Notes under the pieces: model-generated
Databases searched by the model: none
What the model was told of the DNA's origin: nothing
The model's input: the letters and a program-made list of their open reading frames with translations, nothing else
Assembly (NCBI GenBank): GCA_021324365.1
Contig: JAJPJE010000103.1
Span: 1-63,332, forward strand
Direction of reading: 5' to 3'
DNA from: Terriglobia bacterium
GTDB taxonomy: Bacteria > Acidobacteriota > Terriglobia > Terriglobales > Acidobacteriaceae
Length of the DNA: 63,332 bases
Made by a program: the position numbers and the translations under genes
In this document: positions 1 through 9,432 of the stretch, one piece after another
How positions within the stretch are numbered: position 1 is the stretch's first letter
How the letters are laid out: each line of letters opens with the position of its first letter

Positions 1-127
1 CAAAAGAATGATGTTGCATGCTGTCTTGCTTGCTGCGGTTGGTTTTTGCGTAGAATTTTTCCTGCGAAAGGCTCGAAGTCGGGAGCAGCGATAACGTAGA
101 CTGCCATCAGGTACCAGCAAGGGACGA

Positions 128-1801
128 ATGGCTACAGCAATTGGACAAACCATCTCCGGAGTGGCTTTTCCCTCGCTCCTTTTCATCAACGGAAACGAGC
201 AGCGCAAACTGATTCTCGACCACACGCCGTTCTCCATCGGGCGCCGAACCGAAAAAGATCTGGTCATCTCCGATCCTCGTGTTTCGCGTGACCATGCGCT
301 GCTGATCTGGGAAGGTGACGGGTTTTATGTCCAGGACCTAAACAGCAAGCATGGAACCTACGTCAATGGTGAGAAGATCGAAAAGCGGCGTCTGCAGAAA
401 AATGACCGCCTTGAATTCGGAGTAAAAGGCGAAGCGTGCGTCATCTTCGATCCCGACCGCCAGCAGCAGAGCCGGTCGCGGGAATTTCTCAGCCAGGTTT
501 CCATGTGGAAGCCTCCCAGTTCAAGTGGTGCGCCCAGCGCCGCATCGGAGCTCGAAACTCTCACGCTCTTCCTCGAGGCGGCGCGCAAGCTCAACACAAG
601 CACGGTGCTGGAAGAAGTGCTCCTGACGTTGATCGATTCCACCCTGCAACTCACCAAAGCGGAACGTGGCTATGTCTTTCTGAAGGAGCAGACTGGTGAT
701 CTGCGGCTGGTAGCCGGTCGCAATAATCGCGGCGAGGTGCTGATGGACGACAGCACCATTTCGCGTTCGATTCTGCGCGACGCCGTCAGCTCCGCTTCGG
801 AGTTCCTGGTTACCGACAACGACGATTTCGGCAAGATGGCAGGCCGCGAGAGCGTCGTCGCGCACAACCTGCGTACCGTGATCTGCATTCCATTGCGCAA
901 GACGCTGATCCAGGGAAAGGCGACGAGCGATTCCAATCCGGGCGGCGAGCTCCGCGGTGTTCTCTATCTCGACAGCAAGTTCATGTTCGGCAAGATGTCG
1001 CAGGTGAACCACGACATTCTGCGAGCCATCGCGACGGAAGCGGCCAGCCTCGTGGAGAATGCGTTCTTGGTCCAGGTTGAGGAGCAGGCGCGCCGTAATC
1101 AGCAGGAATTGAATATCGCCGCGGACATTCAGAAGCGGCTCATGCAGGTGACCATTCCAGATGTCCCATTCGCGAAAATTCAGGCAAAGAATATATCGTC
1201 TAAGGAAATTGGCGGCGACTTCTTCGATGTAATCCGCACGCAGGAGTCGCTGACCGTTGTTGTGACGGACGTAAGCGGGAAGGGAATTTCCGCCGCACTG
1301 CTGGCATCGATTCTCCAGGGACTGCTTTACGCGCAGCTCACGCAGCAGAACATTCCACTTCGGCAGGTGGTGACGACGGCCAATCGCTTCCTCTGCGAAA
1401 AGGTGATGGGGGAGAAATACGCCACCCTACTGATCGCGCGTCTGCATCCCTCGGGCCGCCTGGAGTACATCAATTGCGGACACGTACCGCCGGTGCTGGT
1501 CGGGTCGGGAGTGCGCGTGCTGGAGAACTCGAACTTCCCGGTTGGTCTGCTCGAAGAGGCCACGTTCGACGATGCGGAGATCAACCTCGATTGCGATTGC
1601 CGCCTGATGATGGTGACCGACGGCGTCACCGAAGCCGAGGATCCGCAGGGCGAGTTCTTTGGCATGCAACGGTTGCGAGATGTCGCGCCGCAGGTCTCGG
1701 GGATCGATGACCTGTTGGCCGAGATCAGTAAATTCTGTGCTGGCACTCCGCTGGGAGACGACTGCACTGCAGTGCAACTGCAGTATCTGACGGGCAGGTA
1801 A
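128..1801 (+). CDS. FHA-GAF-PP2C (SpoIIE-type) serine/threonine phosphatase
   Basis: 557 aa. An FHA phosphothreonine-binding domain occupies about residues 20-100, with the hallmark SIGR, SRDH and NSKHGTYVNG motifs. A GAF domain follows at about 140-315, then a linker helix and a PP2C/SpoIIE phosphatase domain (about 345-557) with the metal-binding acidic motifs GGDFFD, VTDVSGKG, VTDGVTEA and DDCTA. Family knowledge: such proteins are cytoplasmic switches that dephosphorylate serine/threonine targets, often anti-sigma antagonists, with GAF and FHA as sensory/docking parts. No anti-sigma or kinase partner gene lies next to it, so its target cannot be named. The ATG is preceded by AAGGGA. The gene stands alone before a tRNA. 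Confidence 0.93.
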   Translation: MATAIGQTISGVAFPSLLFINGNEQRKLILDHTPFSIGRRTEKDLVISDPRVSRDHALLIWEGDGFYVQDLNSKHGTYVNGEKIEKRRLQKNDRLEFGVKGEACVIFDPDRQQQSRSREFLSQVSMWKPPSSSGAPSAASELETLTLFLEAARKLNTSTVLEEVLLTLIDSTLQLTKAERGYVFLKEQTGDLRLVAGRNNRGEVLMDDSTISRSILRDAVSSASEFLVTDNDDFGKMAGRESVVAHNLRTVICIPLRKTLIQGKATSDSNPGGELRGVLYLDSKFMFGKMSQVNHDILRAIATEAASLVENAFLVQVEEQARRNQQELNIAADIQKRLMQVTIPDVPFAKIQAKNISSKEIGGDFFDVIRTQESLTVVVTDVSGKGISAALLASILQGLLYAQLTQQNIPLRQVVTTANRFLCEKVMGEKYATLLIARLHPSGRLEYINCGHVPPVLVGSGVRVLENSNFPVGLLEEATFDDAEINLDCDCRLMMVTDGVTEAEDPQGEFFGMQRLRDVAPQVSGIDDLLAEISKFCAGTPLGDDCTAVQLQYLTGR

Positions 1802-1894
1802 GCTTCGACCTGTCTGCGACGGTCTCATCAAGTGCTTACTCCGACGCTGAGGCGCGTTGCAGAAGTCTCGCAAAAGAAATAGATTGAAAATCAA

Positions 1895-1971
1895 GGCCCT
1901 GTAGCTCAGATGGATAGAGCAGCGGTTTCCTAAACCGTTGGTCGGCAGTTCGACTCTGCCCAGGGCCTCCA
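1895..1971 (+). tRNA. tRNA-Arg (anticodon CCT)
   Basis: A complete cloverleaf can be folded by eye. The 7-bp acceptor stem pairs GGCCCTG with CAGGGCC. The D arm is GCTC/GAGC. The anticodon stem is GCGGT/ACCGT around the loop TTCCTAA (anticodon CCT, reading AGG). A 5-nt variable loop precedes the T arm GGCAG-TTCGACT-CTGCC. The 3' CCA is encoded. Base 73 (discriminator) reads T, whereas bacterial tRNA-Arg usually has A or G. No integrase or attachment-site duplication is seen nearby. Confidence 0.96.
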
Positions 1972-2037
1972 CGTAATTCCCGCGCGTCTATCTTTCTACG
2001 GCCACCGATAAACGACTAACGCCTGCCCTCCGTTTTG

Positions 2038-2043
2038 TATAAT
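2038..2043 (+). promoter_or_regulatory. candidate -10 box before the MTA phosphorylase gene
   Basis: A perfect TATAAT lies 34 nt upstream of the TTG start at 2078, in the gap between tRNA-Arg and the gene. No good -35 hexamer is visible 16-18 nt further upstream, so this is a low-confidence sigma-70-type call. Confidence 0.35.
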
Positions 2044-2077
2044 CACGAGTTCACCTTTTCAGCACAGGAGATTCTGT

Positions 2078-2941
2078 TTGTCGCAGGCAGAGATCGGCAT
2101 TATTGGCGGCAGCGGTCTGTACAGCATGCCCGGTTTAAGCGATGTCCATGAGGTCAAGATCGACACGCCGTTTGGTGATCCGTCCGACCCGTATGTCCTC
2201 GGAAACCTGGAAGGACGGAAGGTGGCTTTCCTTGCGCGCCATGGCAAGGGGCACCGCATTCTCCCCAGCGAATTGAATTTTCGCGCCAATATCTTCGGGT
2301 TCAAGCTGCTCGGGGTCGAACGGATTCTTTCCCTCTCCGCCGTCGGCTCGCTAAAGGAGGAACACAAGCCTACGGAGTTCGTCATCCCCGATCAATTTGT
2401 CGACAGGACTACCAAGCGAATTGCGACGTTTTTCGGCGACGGCATTGTGGGACACGTCGCTTTTGGCGATCCGGTGTGCGGGGAAGTTGCGTCGGTGCTA
2501 CATACGGCCTGCCGTAAAGCGAAGGTGGTTGGGAAAAAGGGCGGGACGTACATCTGTATGGAGGGGCCGCAGTTTTCGACGAAGGCAGAATCGAATCTGT
2601 ATCGCAGCTGGGGCATGGACGTGATCGGCATGACAAATCTTCAGGAGGCCAAACTGGCGCGCGAAGCTGAAATCTGTTACGCCACCGTCGCCATGGTGAC
2701 GGATTACGATTGCTGGCATCCGGAGCACGACAGCGTTACTGTCGAGCAGATCGTGAAAGTCTTGAACCAGAATTCGTCAAATGCGTGCAACGTGGTTCGC
2801 GAGGCCGTTGCGGCTCTGCCCAAATCGCGCGCCTGCAAGTGTGGCTCGGCGCTGCAGTTTGCAATCCTGACCGACAAGACGAAGATTCCGGCCGCAACCA
2901 AAGAGAAGCTAAAGCCAATTTTAGGGAAGTACTTTTCGTAG
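2078..2941 (+). CDS. mtnP: S-methyl-5'-thioadenosine phosphorylase
   Basis: 287 aa, usual length for the family. The PNP/MTAP fold is recognisable from the N-terminal GIIGGSGLY phosphate-binding loop, the FLARHGKGH motif, the MEGPQFSTKAES segment and GMTNLQEAKLAREAEICYA. It phosphorolyses methylthioadenosine from polyamine or quorum-signal synthesis to adenine and methylthioribose-1-phosphate, in the cytoplasm. The start is TTG, supported by AGGAG 7 nt upstream. The PfkB-family kinase gene follows 61 nt later in the same direction, consistent with a nucleoside/sugar salvage pair. Confidence 0.94.
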   Translation: MSQAEIGIIGGSGLYSMPGLSDVHEVKIDTPFGDPSDPYVLGNLEGRKVAFLARHGKGHRILPSELNFRANIFGFKLLGVERILSLSAVGSLKEEHKPTEFVIPDQFVDRTTKRIATFFGDGIVGHVAFGDPVCGEVASVLHTACRKAKVVGKKGGTYICMEGPQFSTKAESNLYRSWGMDVIGMTNLQEAKLAREAEICYATVAMVTDYDCWHPEHDSVTVEQIVKVLNQNSSNACNVVREAVAALPKSRACKCGSALQFAILTDKTKIPAATKEKLKPILGKYFS

Positions 2942-3002
2942 AGGGCAGCCAGTTCCGTTTTGCGGGCTGGGCGCGCGCACACCTGATACTCAGGAGAAAT
3001 GA

Positions 3003-3926
3003 TTGTCCATACTGGTAGTGGGTTCGGTAGCGTTTGACAGCATCAAGAGTCTGTCGGGCAGCGTGGAAAAAGAGCTGGGCGGAGCAGCCACATATTTCGG
3101 TCTTTCGGCCAGCTATTTTACCGACGTGAAAGTCGTAGCTGTGGTCGGCGAAGATTTCGGGCCCGAGCAGGAAGCCGTTTTCAAGAAGCGCAACATTGAC
3201 TTGAAAGGATTGCAGCGTTCTTCCGGCAAAACATTTCACTGGGGCGGCGAGTACGGCGAGAATCTCAACGAGGCCAAGACCAACTTCACGCACCTGAACG
3301 TTTTCGAGAGCTTCAAGCCGGAGTTACCGGCAGAGTATCGTCAGACGCCCTATCTTTTTCTCGCTAACATCGATCCCAGGTTGCAGGCCGAGGTTCGGCG
3401 CCAGATGAACGGCGCGAAACTCGTTGGCGGCGACACTATGAATTACTGGATCACCGGCCACCGCGAAAACCTGCTACAGACACTCAAAGTGATCGACGTG
3501 CTGCTGATCAATGACACCGAAGCGAAGATGCTGGGCGGTGAAAGCAATCTTCCGCGCGCTGCGAAGAGAGTGCTGGCGATGGGGCCGAAGGCTTTGGTGA
3601 TCAAACATGGAGAATACGGTGCGACCATCTTTTTCCGCGAGGGCGCATTCGGCATCGGACGGCACCCGTTCCGCGCTCCCACGCTTCCGCTGGACGAAGT
3701 GAAAGATCCGACGGGCGCGGGAGATTCGTTTGCCGGCGGCTTCATGGGATACCTTGCTTCGCAAAACGCGATAAACCGGGAGACGCTGAAACGTGCCATG
3801 TTCTACGGAGGCGTAATGGGATCGTTCGCCGTGGAGCGCTTTGGGACGCGGCGACTGCAGGAACTCACGCGTGACGAAATCGACGAGCGGTTCCAGATCT
3901 TCCGCGAACTGACTCACCTGGAGTAA
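3003..3926 (+). CDS. PfkB-family (ribokinase-like) sugar or nucleoside kinase
   Basis: 307 aa. It carries the PfkB signature DPTGAGDSFAGGF near residue 237, with the catalytic Asp in GAGD and the anion hole glycines. An N-terminal GG motif (KELGGAATYFG) is typical of substrate binding in this family. It phosphorylates a sugar or nucleoside with ATP. The exact substrate cannot be read from sequence; linkage to mtnP makes adenosine or a ribose derivative plausible, which is inference. The TTG start is preceded by AGGAG. Confidence 0.88.
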   Translation: MSILVVGSVAFDSIKSLSGSVEKELGGAATYFGLSASYFTDVKVVAVVGEDFGPEQEAVFKKRNIDLKGLQRSSGKTFHWGGEYGENLNEAKTNFTHLNVFESFKPELPAEYRQTPYLFLANIDPRLQAEVRRQMNGAKLVGGDTMNYWITGHRENLLQTLKVIDVLLINDTEAKMLGGESNLPRAAKRVLAMGPKALVIKHGEYGATIFFREGAFGIGRHPFRAPTLPLDEVKDPTGAGDSFAGGFMGYLASQNAINRETLKRAMFYGGVMGSFAVERFGTRRLQELTRDEIDERFQIFRELTHLE

Positions 3927-3933
3927 ACGTCCG

Positions 3934-5631
3934 CTGATTAACTCCGATCAAAGCGGAACCGTCAGTGGCTCATCATCCCGAAATGCGCCGTCGGCTCCAT
4001 TCGCCGAGCGCAGGCGCGATTTCGACTTCTGGATCGTAGCCGCAATTGCTCTTGCCATATCGTTCGCGGCTTTTTTCTATTACTTCCTGCACGGACAGCT
4101 GTTGCTCTACGGCGATGCTGTTGCCCACATGAACATCGCCCGCCGGACCATCGATTCGCGCACTCCCGGGCCGTTGCAACTGGGAACGGTTTGGCTGCCG
4201 TTGCCGCACATCGTAATGCTGCCTTTGGTCGCGTTCACATGGATGTGGCGCACCGGGGTTGCCGGCGCCATCCCTTCGATGATGGCGTATATCGCGAGCG
4301 TACTCGGTATTTTTCGGCTGGTACGCGGTGGATTGCTGGGCGCGTTTGGCATGCAGCGAGAAGCGCGCATCGCCGCGTGGTTCGCGGCATTGGCCTTTGC
4401 CGCCAATCCCAACCTGATCTACCTTCAGGCTACAGCCATGACTGAGCCGCTGTACCTTGCGTTCTTCGTCTGGGCAACGGTGTACTTTTCCGATTTCGTT
4501 TTCGCCTTACGCGAAGGGCAGAATGCGCCGGCGCAAAGCGCGCTGGTACGGACGGGATTCCTGCTCTTTCTGGGCATGCTGACTCGCTACGATGGCTGGT
4601 TCGCCGGCATAGCTTTCGGCGTAGTTGCGATCGTGGTGCTCGCCGCGGCAGGTCGCCGGGAGGCAAACGCGATACTGCGCGATCGGCACTGGCAACGTGC
4701 AATTGGGATCTTCGCCTTTTGGTTGGCGCTCACACCGGCCATCTGGTTCCCGTGGAACTGGCTGGGCTTTGATGATCCACTGGCATTTGCGACGGGACCA
4801 TACTCAGCTCGCGGGATCGAACAGCGGACGCGGCGGCCCGACCAACCGCACCATCCCGGCTGGAACAATGCTTCGGTAGCAATTTTGTATTTTGTGAAAT
4901 CTGCCAAGCTCAATATGGCGGGAAAGAATTGGCAGCAACGGACGTGGATTTGGGTGGCGATACTCGGTTGTTTGCTGGGCTTGTGGTGGGCCAAACGGTT
5001 ATGGACGTGGCTGCTGCTTTGGGTGCCTGTCCCGTTTTACGCGCTTTCGATTGCACATGGCGGCGTGCCAATTTTCCTGCCTGAATGGTATCCATTTTCC
5101 TACTACAACACCAGGTATGGAACGCAGCTCCTTCCGGCGTTAGTTGTCTTCGCGGCTCTACTGCTCTTCTTCCTGTTGGCGCAGGCGAAAGAGAAGAGCT
5201 GGCAGGTTCGGATTGCGCTTTTGGCATTTGCGTTCGTTATGGCCAGCTACATTGCCGTGTGGCAAGAGACGCCGATTGTGCTCCGTGAGGCGATCGTGAA
5301 CGCACGCACTCGCGTCACCTTCGAAACCAAGCTCGCAGCGCAGCTAGCAAAGCTTCCGCCCGAGTCCAGCATTCTGATGTACACCGGCGAACACGGCGGA
5401 GCCCTACAGCAATTGGGCATGCCAATGAAGCGGACCTTGAACGAGGGCAATCGTAAAGCCTGGAAGAAAGCTTTACCGGATCCGGCCCTCGCGGCGGATT
5501 ACGTCGTGGCGACGCGAGGCGACCCGGTTGCCGCGGCGATAGCCCAGCATCCGCAAGAGCTGGAAAAAATCGCAGAGGTTGAATCGGAAGGTCAGAATCC
5601 CGCTGTGATTTACCGTTCGCTGATACGCTGA
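3934..5631 (+). CDS. polytopic membrane glycosyltransferase, GT39/ArnT-like, with non-canonical start
   Basis: About 565 aa if started at CTG 3934. The protein has many hydrophobic helices and an early lumenal DAVAHM acidic motif, as in polyprenol-phosphate-sugar transferases (GT-C fold), which move a sugar onto lipid or protein on the periplasmic face. The first standard start in frame is TTG 4102, but that would delete a clear first membrane helix. The frame is open from 3913 and encodes a charged RRRDFD segment followed by a hydrophobic helix before DAVAHM. No ATG, GTG or TTG exists in frame between 3913 and 4101. CTG 3934 has GGAG 10 nt upstream and lies 7 nt after the pfkB stop. ATT 3937 is the other option. 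Confidence 0.7.
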   Translation: MINSDQSGTVSGSSSRNAPSAPFAERRRDFDFWIVAAIALAISFAAFFYYFLHGQLLLYGDAVAHMNIARRTIDSRTPGPLQLGTVWLPLPHIVMLPLVAFTWMWRTGVAGAIPSMMAYIASVLGIFRLVRGGLLGAFGMQREARIAAWFAALAFAANPNLIYLQATAMTEPLYLAFFVWATVYFSDFVFALREGQNAPAQSALVRTGFLLFLGMLTRYDGWFAGIAFGVVAIVVLAAAGRREANAILRDRHWQRAIGIFAFWLALTPAIWFPWNWLGFDDPLAFATGPYSARGIEQRTRRPDQPHHPGWNNASVAILYFVKSAKLNMAGKNWQQRTWIWVAILGCLLGLWWAKRLWTWLLLWVPVPFYALSIAHGGVPIFLPEWYPFSYYNTRYGTQLLPALVVFAALLLFFLLAQAKEKSWQVRIALLAFAFVMASYIAVWQETPIVLREAIVNARTRVTFETKLAAQLAKLPPESSILMYTGEHGGALQQLGMPMKRTLNEGNRKAWKKALPDPALAADYVVATRGDPVAAAIAQHPQELEKIAEVESEGQNPAVIYRSLIR

Positions 5632-5671
5632 TCAGCTACTAAAACGAATAACTTTTCAGGACGACGACAAC

Positions 5672-6460
5672 ATGCCTAAACCAGTTCCGTTTGTGAAGGC
5701 CACAGCCTGCGGCAACGATTTCCTGCTGATCGAGCGCAAGCACGCGCGAGATGCCGACCTGATGTCATGGACCAGAAAGATTTGCGACCGCCATTGCGGT
5801 GTGGGTGCCGACGGAGTCGAGTGGCTCTCTCCGGGCGGCGAAGTCGATGTTGCCATCCATCTGCTGAATGCCGATGGATCGGAGGCCGAGATTTCTGGAA
5901 ATGGCACGCGCTGTGTTGCCGCCTGGCTGGCGGACAAGACCAACAAGCGCGAACTAAAGATTCGTACCGGCGCCGGACTAAAGACCTGTACTCTGATCTC
6001 TCAAGCAGGAAAGAGCTTCGAGTTCAGAACCGCCATGGGCAAACCAGAAGTTGCAGGCGAAATTTCCCTTCGCCTGATGAAGCGGGAGGTATCCGGGATC
6101 GCGATTTCGATGGGAAACCCTCATTTCGTGATGTTCGTCGATGATTTCCCAAAAGGCTGGCAGGCGGAAGCCGCTGAGATCGGTGTTCATGCGCACTTTC
6201 CGCAGGGTACGAACGTCGAATTGGTGAAAGTCATTGGTTTTAATAGCATCAACATTCGCATCTTCGAACGGGGTGCTGGTGAAACTGAATCGTCGGGGAC
6301 GGGCTCCTGCGCGTCTGCTGTCGCTTCGATCCACAGCAAGCGCGTGAAGTCACCGGTGAAGGTGGTGAGTCCAGGTGGACCCCAAACAGTGGAGTGGGAA
6401 GACGAAGTCTTTCTGACAGGGCCAGCTCAGATCCTGTGTGGTGGCGAATTCTACTTTTAA
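5672..6460 (+). CDS. dapF: diaminopimelate epimerase
   Basis: 262 aa. Both catalytic cysteines sit in their motifs: the first in GNGTRC (about residue 79) and the second in ESSGTGSCASA (about residue 210). The N-terminal KATACGNDF replaces the common HGxGNDF. It converts LL- to meso-diaminopimelate for lysine and peptidoglycan synthesis in the cytoplasm, matching the meso-DAP ligase mpl at 10.8 kb. It ends directly against the convergent zinc-ribbon gene, with no gap. Confidence 0.95.
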   Translation: MPKPVPFVKATACGNDFLLIERKHARDADLMSWTRKICDRHCGVGADGVEWLSPGGEVDVAIHLLNADGSEAEISGNGTRCVAAWLADKTNKRELKIRTGAGLKTCTLISQAGKSFEFRTAMGKPEVAGEISLRLMKREVSGIAISMGNPHFVMFVDDFPKGWQAEAAEIGVHAHFPQGTNVELVKVIGFNSINIRIFERGAGETESSGTGSCASAVASIHSKRVKSPVKVVSPGGPQTVEWEDEVFLTGPAQILCGGEFYF

Positions 6461-6661
6461 TCAGGCCGCATTCTTCTGCTCGGCCACGATCTTCATCTGT
6501 GCCCAGTCGTAAGGGAGATCCTTTCCGCATTGCAAACAAACTACATAGGTTCGCGGCTTTGCTGGCACACCTTTATTATTCCGGACTGGCTTGGTGGTGA
6601 TAGGGAAGCTGTAGTTGGTGTGCAAACAGCCAAACAGGGCATCTACGACCTTGGAGAGCAT
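6461..6661 (-). CDS. small zinc-ribbon-like protein of unknown function
   Basis: 66 aa from the ATG at 6661, chosen because GGAG lies 6 nt upstream of it; an ATG at 6691 would add 10 residues but has no good ribosome site. The protein has a CLH pair near its N-terminus and a CLQCGK pair near its C-terminus, which could bind one zinc. It also carries a basic middle and no signal peptide. I do not recognise a named family. It is convergent with dapF and divergent from the TonB-receptor-like gene. Confidence 0.6.
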   Translation of the reverse strand: MLSKVVDALFGCLHTNYSFPITTKPVRNNKGVPAKPRTYVVCLQCGKDLPYDWAQMKIVAEQKNAA

Positions 6662-6842
6662 GGGAGACTCCAGGAGCCTGGTCTGCGACATTATGATTCA
6701 GGAACTCTCTCCCCGGTTAGCTTCTAAGGTATTTTTTCTGAAATCGGAGTGATCTGTTTCGGAACCATATCCGGTGTCCGAAAGATCGTTTCCCGTAATT
6801 CCTTCGGATGAGAGAATACGGGCGTTTATCGCTTCCGAACTC

Positions 6843-9392
6843 ATGCATAGCCCTTTTTGGCCGTCGAGCAAAGCTTTGTTCCTTTTGTTCGTGTCATGCT
6901 GTGCCACGGCACTGTGGGCGCAAATTCTAAGAACAGCAAATCGCGAAAGCATGGCTCCCAGAACGCTGATCACAGTAGTGGATGAAAATAACATGGCGGT
7001 CTCTTCAGCCAGAGTTCAGCTACGTCCATCGCCTACATCTGCCTGGGTGCATTGTGACACCGATTACGCGGGGCGGTGCATCTTCCAGAATCTGACCGGG
7101 GGAAATTATGAAATGCGCGTGGAGAAGCCAGGCTTCTATGTGCTCGATCAAAGCGTAGCCGTGGGGCAGGTTCCGACGCTGGAAGTGCACATGTCACATT
7201 TACAGGAGGTTCGCGAGACGGTGAACGTGGTCGAATCTCCTCCAGCGATCGATCCTACCCAGGTCGCAACCACCGAGCAGCTTACTGCGCAGGATATCCT
7301 GGACGTCCCTTATGCCGCGTCACACGATTATCGAAACATTTTGAACTTCATTCCCGGTGTGGTGAACGACAACTCCGGCCAACCTCATCTCGCTGGTGCC
7401 GAGACTTACGAAACGTATGTGGTGCTCGACAATTTCAATGTAAGCCAGCCGGCGAATGGTCTACTGCTGTTGCGCGTGAATACGGACGCGATTCGCTCGA
7501 TCAGTGCCGAAACGAGCCGGTATTCGGCGCAATTTGGCAAGGGTTCGGGCGGAGTGCTCGACATTAATACTGGCATGGGCGATGACCACTACCGGTTTAC
7601 GGCAACCAATTTTATTCCGTCGGTGCAGGACAAGAATGGAATCCAGTTCGACAGCATCATTCCACGATTCACCATCTCCGGACCGCTGATTAAAGGTAAG
7701 GCCTGGTTCTTTGAAGCACTGGATGGAGAGTACGACAACTTCATCGTCACCGGATTTCCGAACAACGGCACCGAAAATGATTATCCCTGGCGCGTCGGCA
7801 ATCTGATTAAAATCCAGGCGAACCTTTCGTCGCGCAATATCGTGACACTGAGCTACCTTTTCAACTTTGAAGGCGACGATCATGCCGGTCTGTCCCCAAT
7901 CACCCCCGCGCCCACAACTCCCAGTGTCAGGAACGCCGACCACTTCGCTTCCCTCAAAGACCAGCATTATTTTCATGGTGGAGATTTGCTGGAGACCGGA
8001 TTTGGATTCGTTCGATATGGAGTAAATCAGACAGTCCCGGGAACTCTACCCTATGTGATTACTCCGGAGTCCGCCGAGGGGAACTACTACATGGCGGCCC
8101 AGACGACCGCGTTACGTTACGAAGGATTAGCCAACCTGTATCTCTCGCCGCAAGAGTGGCACGGCCGTCACGAGGTCAAACTGGGCGTTGATGCTGACCG
8201 TATTGATTACAGCCCCACGTTCGACCGCACTGCTATCTCCTACTTGAAAGAAGGGCAGACGCTACCTTCTGACCAGACCTGCCAGAACTTCTATCCGTTC
8301 ACTGCGACAGCGCCATCACCGTGCTCGCGATTCTCGACTTTTAACGGCCTTTCTCAAACCGAACAATTCAACACGGAGTTGAGCGGGTATGCGCAGGACG
8401 CCTGGACACCACGCGATCGCCTGCTAATTCAACCGGGTGCACGTCTCGATTGGGATGAGATTATCCGCACTCCGCTGATCTCGCCTCGATTGGCGGGCAC
8501 CTACATTCTCGACCGCAGTGGAGACACAAAACTGTCAGCAGGAGTGGGCTTATTTTACGATGCCACTAACATGGTTTTGATTTCGCGCCCGTTCGCCGGT
8601 GACAGGATGGACTATTTCTATACCACGGATGCGAATGGAAACCAGGTAGTCAGCGCTCCAGTAGCAACAACGTTCGGCGTGAATCGTAATCTGCTCCAGG
8701 CGCCGCGTTACGTGAATTGGAGTCTTGGGCTGGAGAGGAAACTTCCTGCCGCAATTTACGTCAAGGCGGAATACATTCAGAAACATGGTTCACGCGGCTT
8801 CGTCTACGACCTTCCTGCCGGTTCGCTTCCGCTGAGTGGTAACTACCTACTGATGAATACCCGCGACGATCGCTACTATGCGTTCCAGATCAGTGCGCGA
8901 CACAATTTTCGCGAAAGCTACATGATCATGGCGTCGTACGTGCGCTCCCGTTCCACATCGAACCAAGTACTGGATTTCAACGTAGATAATCCGGTGTTCA
9001 GCCCACAACTGCCCGGCCCGTACGGATGGGACGCGCCGAACCGGTTTATCTCGTGGGGATTTCTCCCCTTGATCAAGGGATTCGATCTTGCCTATTCCAC
9101 CGAGGCACGGACGGGCTTTCCGTTTAACGTTGTCAACGATCAGCAGGTTCTTGTGGGACAACCGGGCTCGCGGCGATTTCCTACTTACTTCACGCTGAAC
9201 CTTTTTGCCGAGAAGCGCTTTCACCTGCTGAAGCGGTACTGGGTTATTCGCGCCGGGTTTGAGAACGTCACCAACCGTCAGAACCCTTACTCGGTGAACA
9301 ACGACATCAACTCGCCCCAGTTTCTCACCTATGGATCGTTAGCAAGGCGTGCATTTACGACGCGCATTCGCCTGGTCGGGCGGCACAAGTGA
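6843..9392 (+). CDS. TonB-receptor-like outer-membrane barrel with carboxypeptidase-regulatory N-domain
   Basis: 849 aa from ATG 6843, chosen because a classic signal peptide (charged start, hydrophobic core, ATALWAQ cleavage) begins there; a GTG at 6774 would add 23 residues. After the signal comes a Cna-B/carboxypeptidase-regulatory-like domain (about 35-115), a plug-like domain containing the VLDNFNV segment, and a long beta-rich barrel with DAWTPRDRLLIQPGARLDWDE-type strands. Acidobacteria carry many such proteins, generally thought to import or bind large substrates at the outer membrane. It is shorter than most of them. No TonB/ExbBD or degradative enzyme lies nearby, so the substrate is unknown. 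Confidence 0.85.
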   Translation: MHSPFWPSSKALFLLFVSCCATALWAQILRTANRESMAPRTLITVVDENNMAVSSARVQLRPSPTSAWVHCDTDYAGRCIFQNLTGGNYEMRVEKPGFYVLDQSVAVGQVPTLEVHMSHLQEVRETVNVVESPPAIDPTQVATTEQLTAQDILDVPYAASHDYRNILNFIPGVVNDNSGQPHLAGAETYETYVVLDNFNVSQPANGLLLLRVNTDAIRSISAETSRYSAQFGKGSGGVLDINTGMGDDHYRFTATNFIPSVQDKNGIQFDSIIPRFTISGPLIKGKAWFFEALDGEYDNFIVTGFPNNGTENDYPWRVGNLIKIQANLSSRNIVTLSYLFNFEGDDHAGLSPITPAPTTPSVRNADHFASLKDQHYFHGGDLLETGFGFVRYGVNQTVPGTLPYVITPESAEGNYYMAAQTTALRYEGLANLYLSPQEWHGRHEVKLGVDADRIDYSPTFDRTAISYLKEGQTLPSDQTCQNFYPFTATAPSPCSRFSTFNGLSQTEQFNTELSGYAQDAWTPRDRLLIQPGARLDWDEIIRTPLISPRLAGTYILDRSGDTKLSAGVGLFYDATNMVLISRPFAGDRMDYFYTTDANGNQVVSAPVATTFGVNRNLLQAPRYVNWSLGLERKLPAAIYVKAEYIQKHGSRGFVYDLPAGSLPLSGNYLLMNTRDDRYYAFQISARHNFRESYMIMASYVRSRSTSNQVLDFNVDNPVFSPQLPGPYGWDAPNRFISWGFLPLIKGFDLAYSTEARTGFPFNVVNDQQVLVGQPGSRRFPTYFTLNLFAEKRFHLLKRYWVIRAGFENVTNRQNPYSVNNDINSPQFLTYGSLARRAFTTRIRLVGRHK

Positions 9393-9432
9393 TAGTGTCG
9401 GTCCTCTCAAGAGCGGGTATTCAACCATCCGG

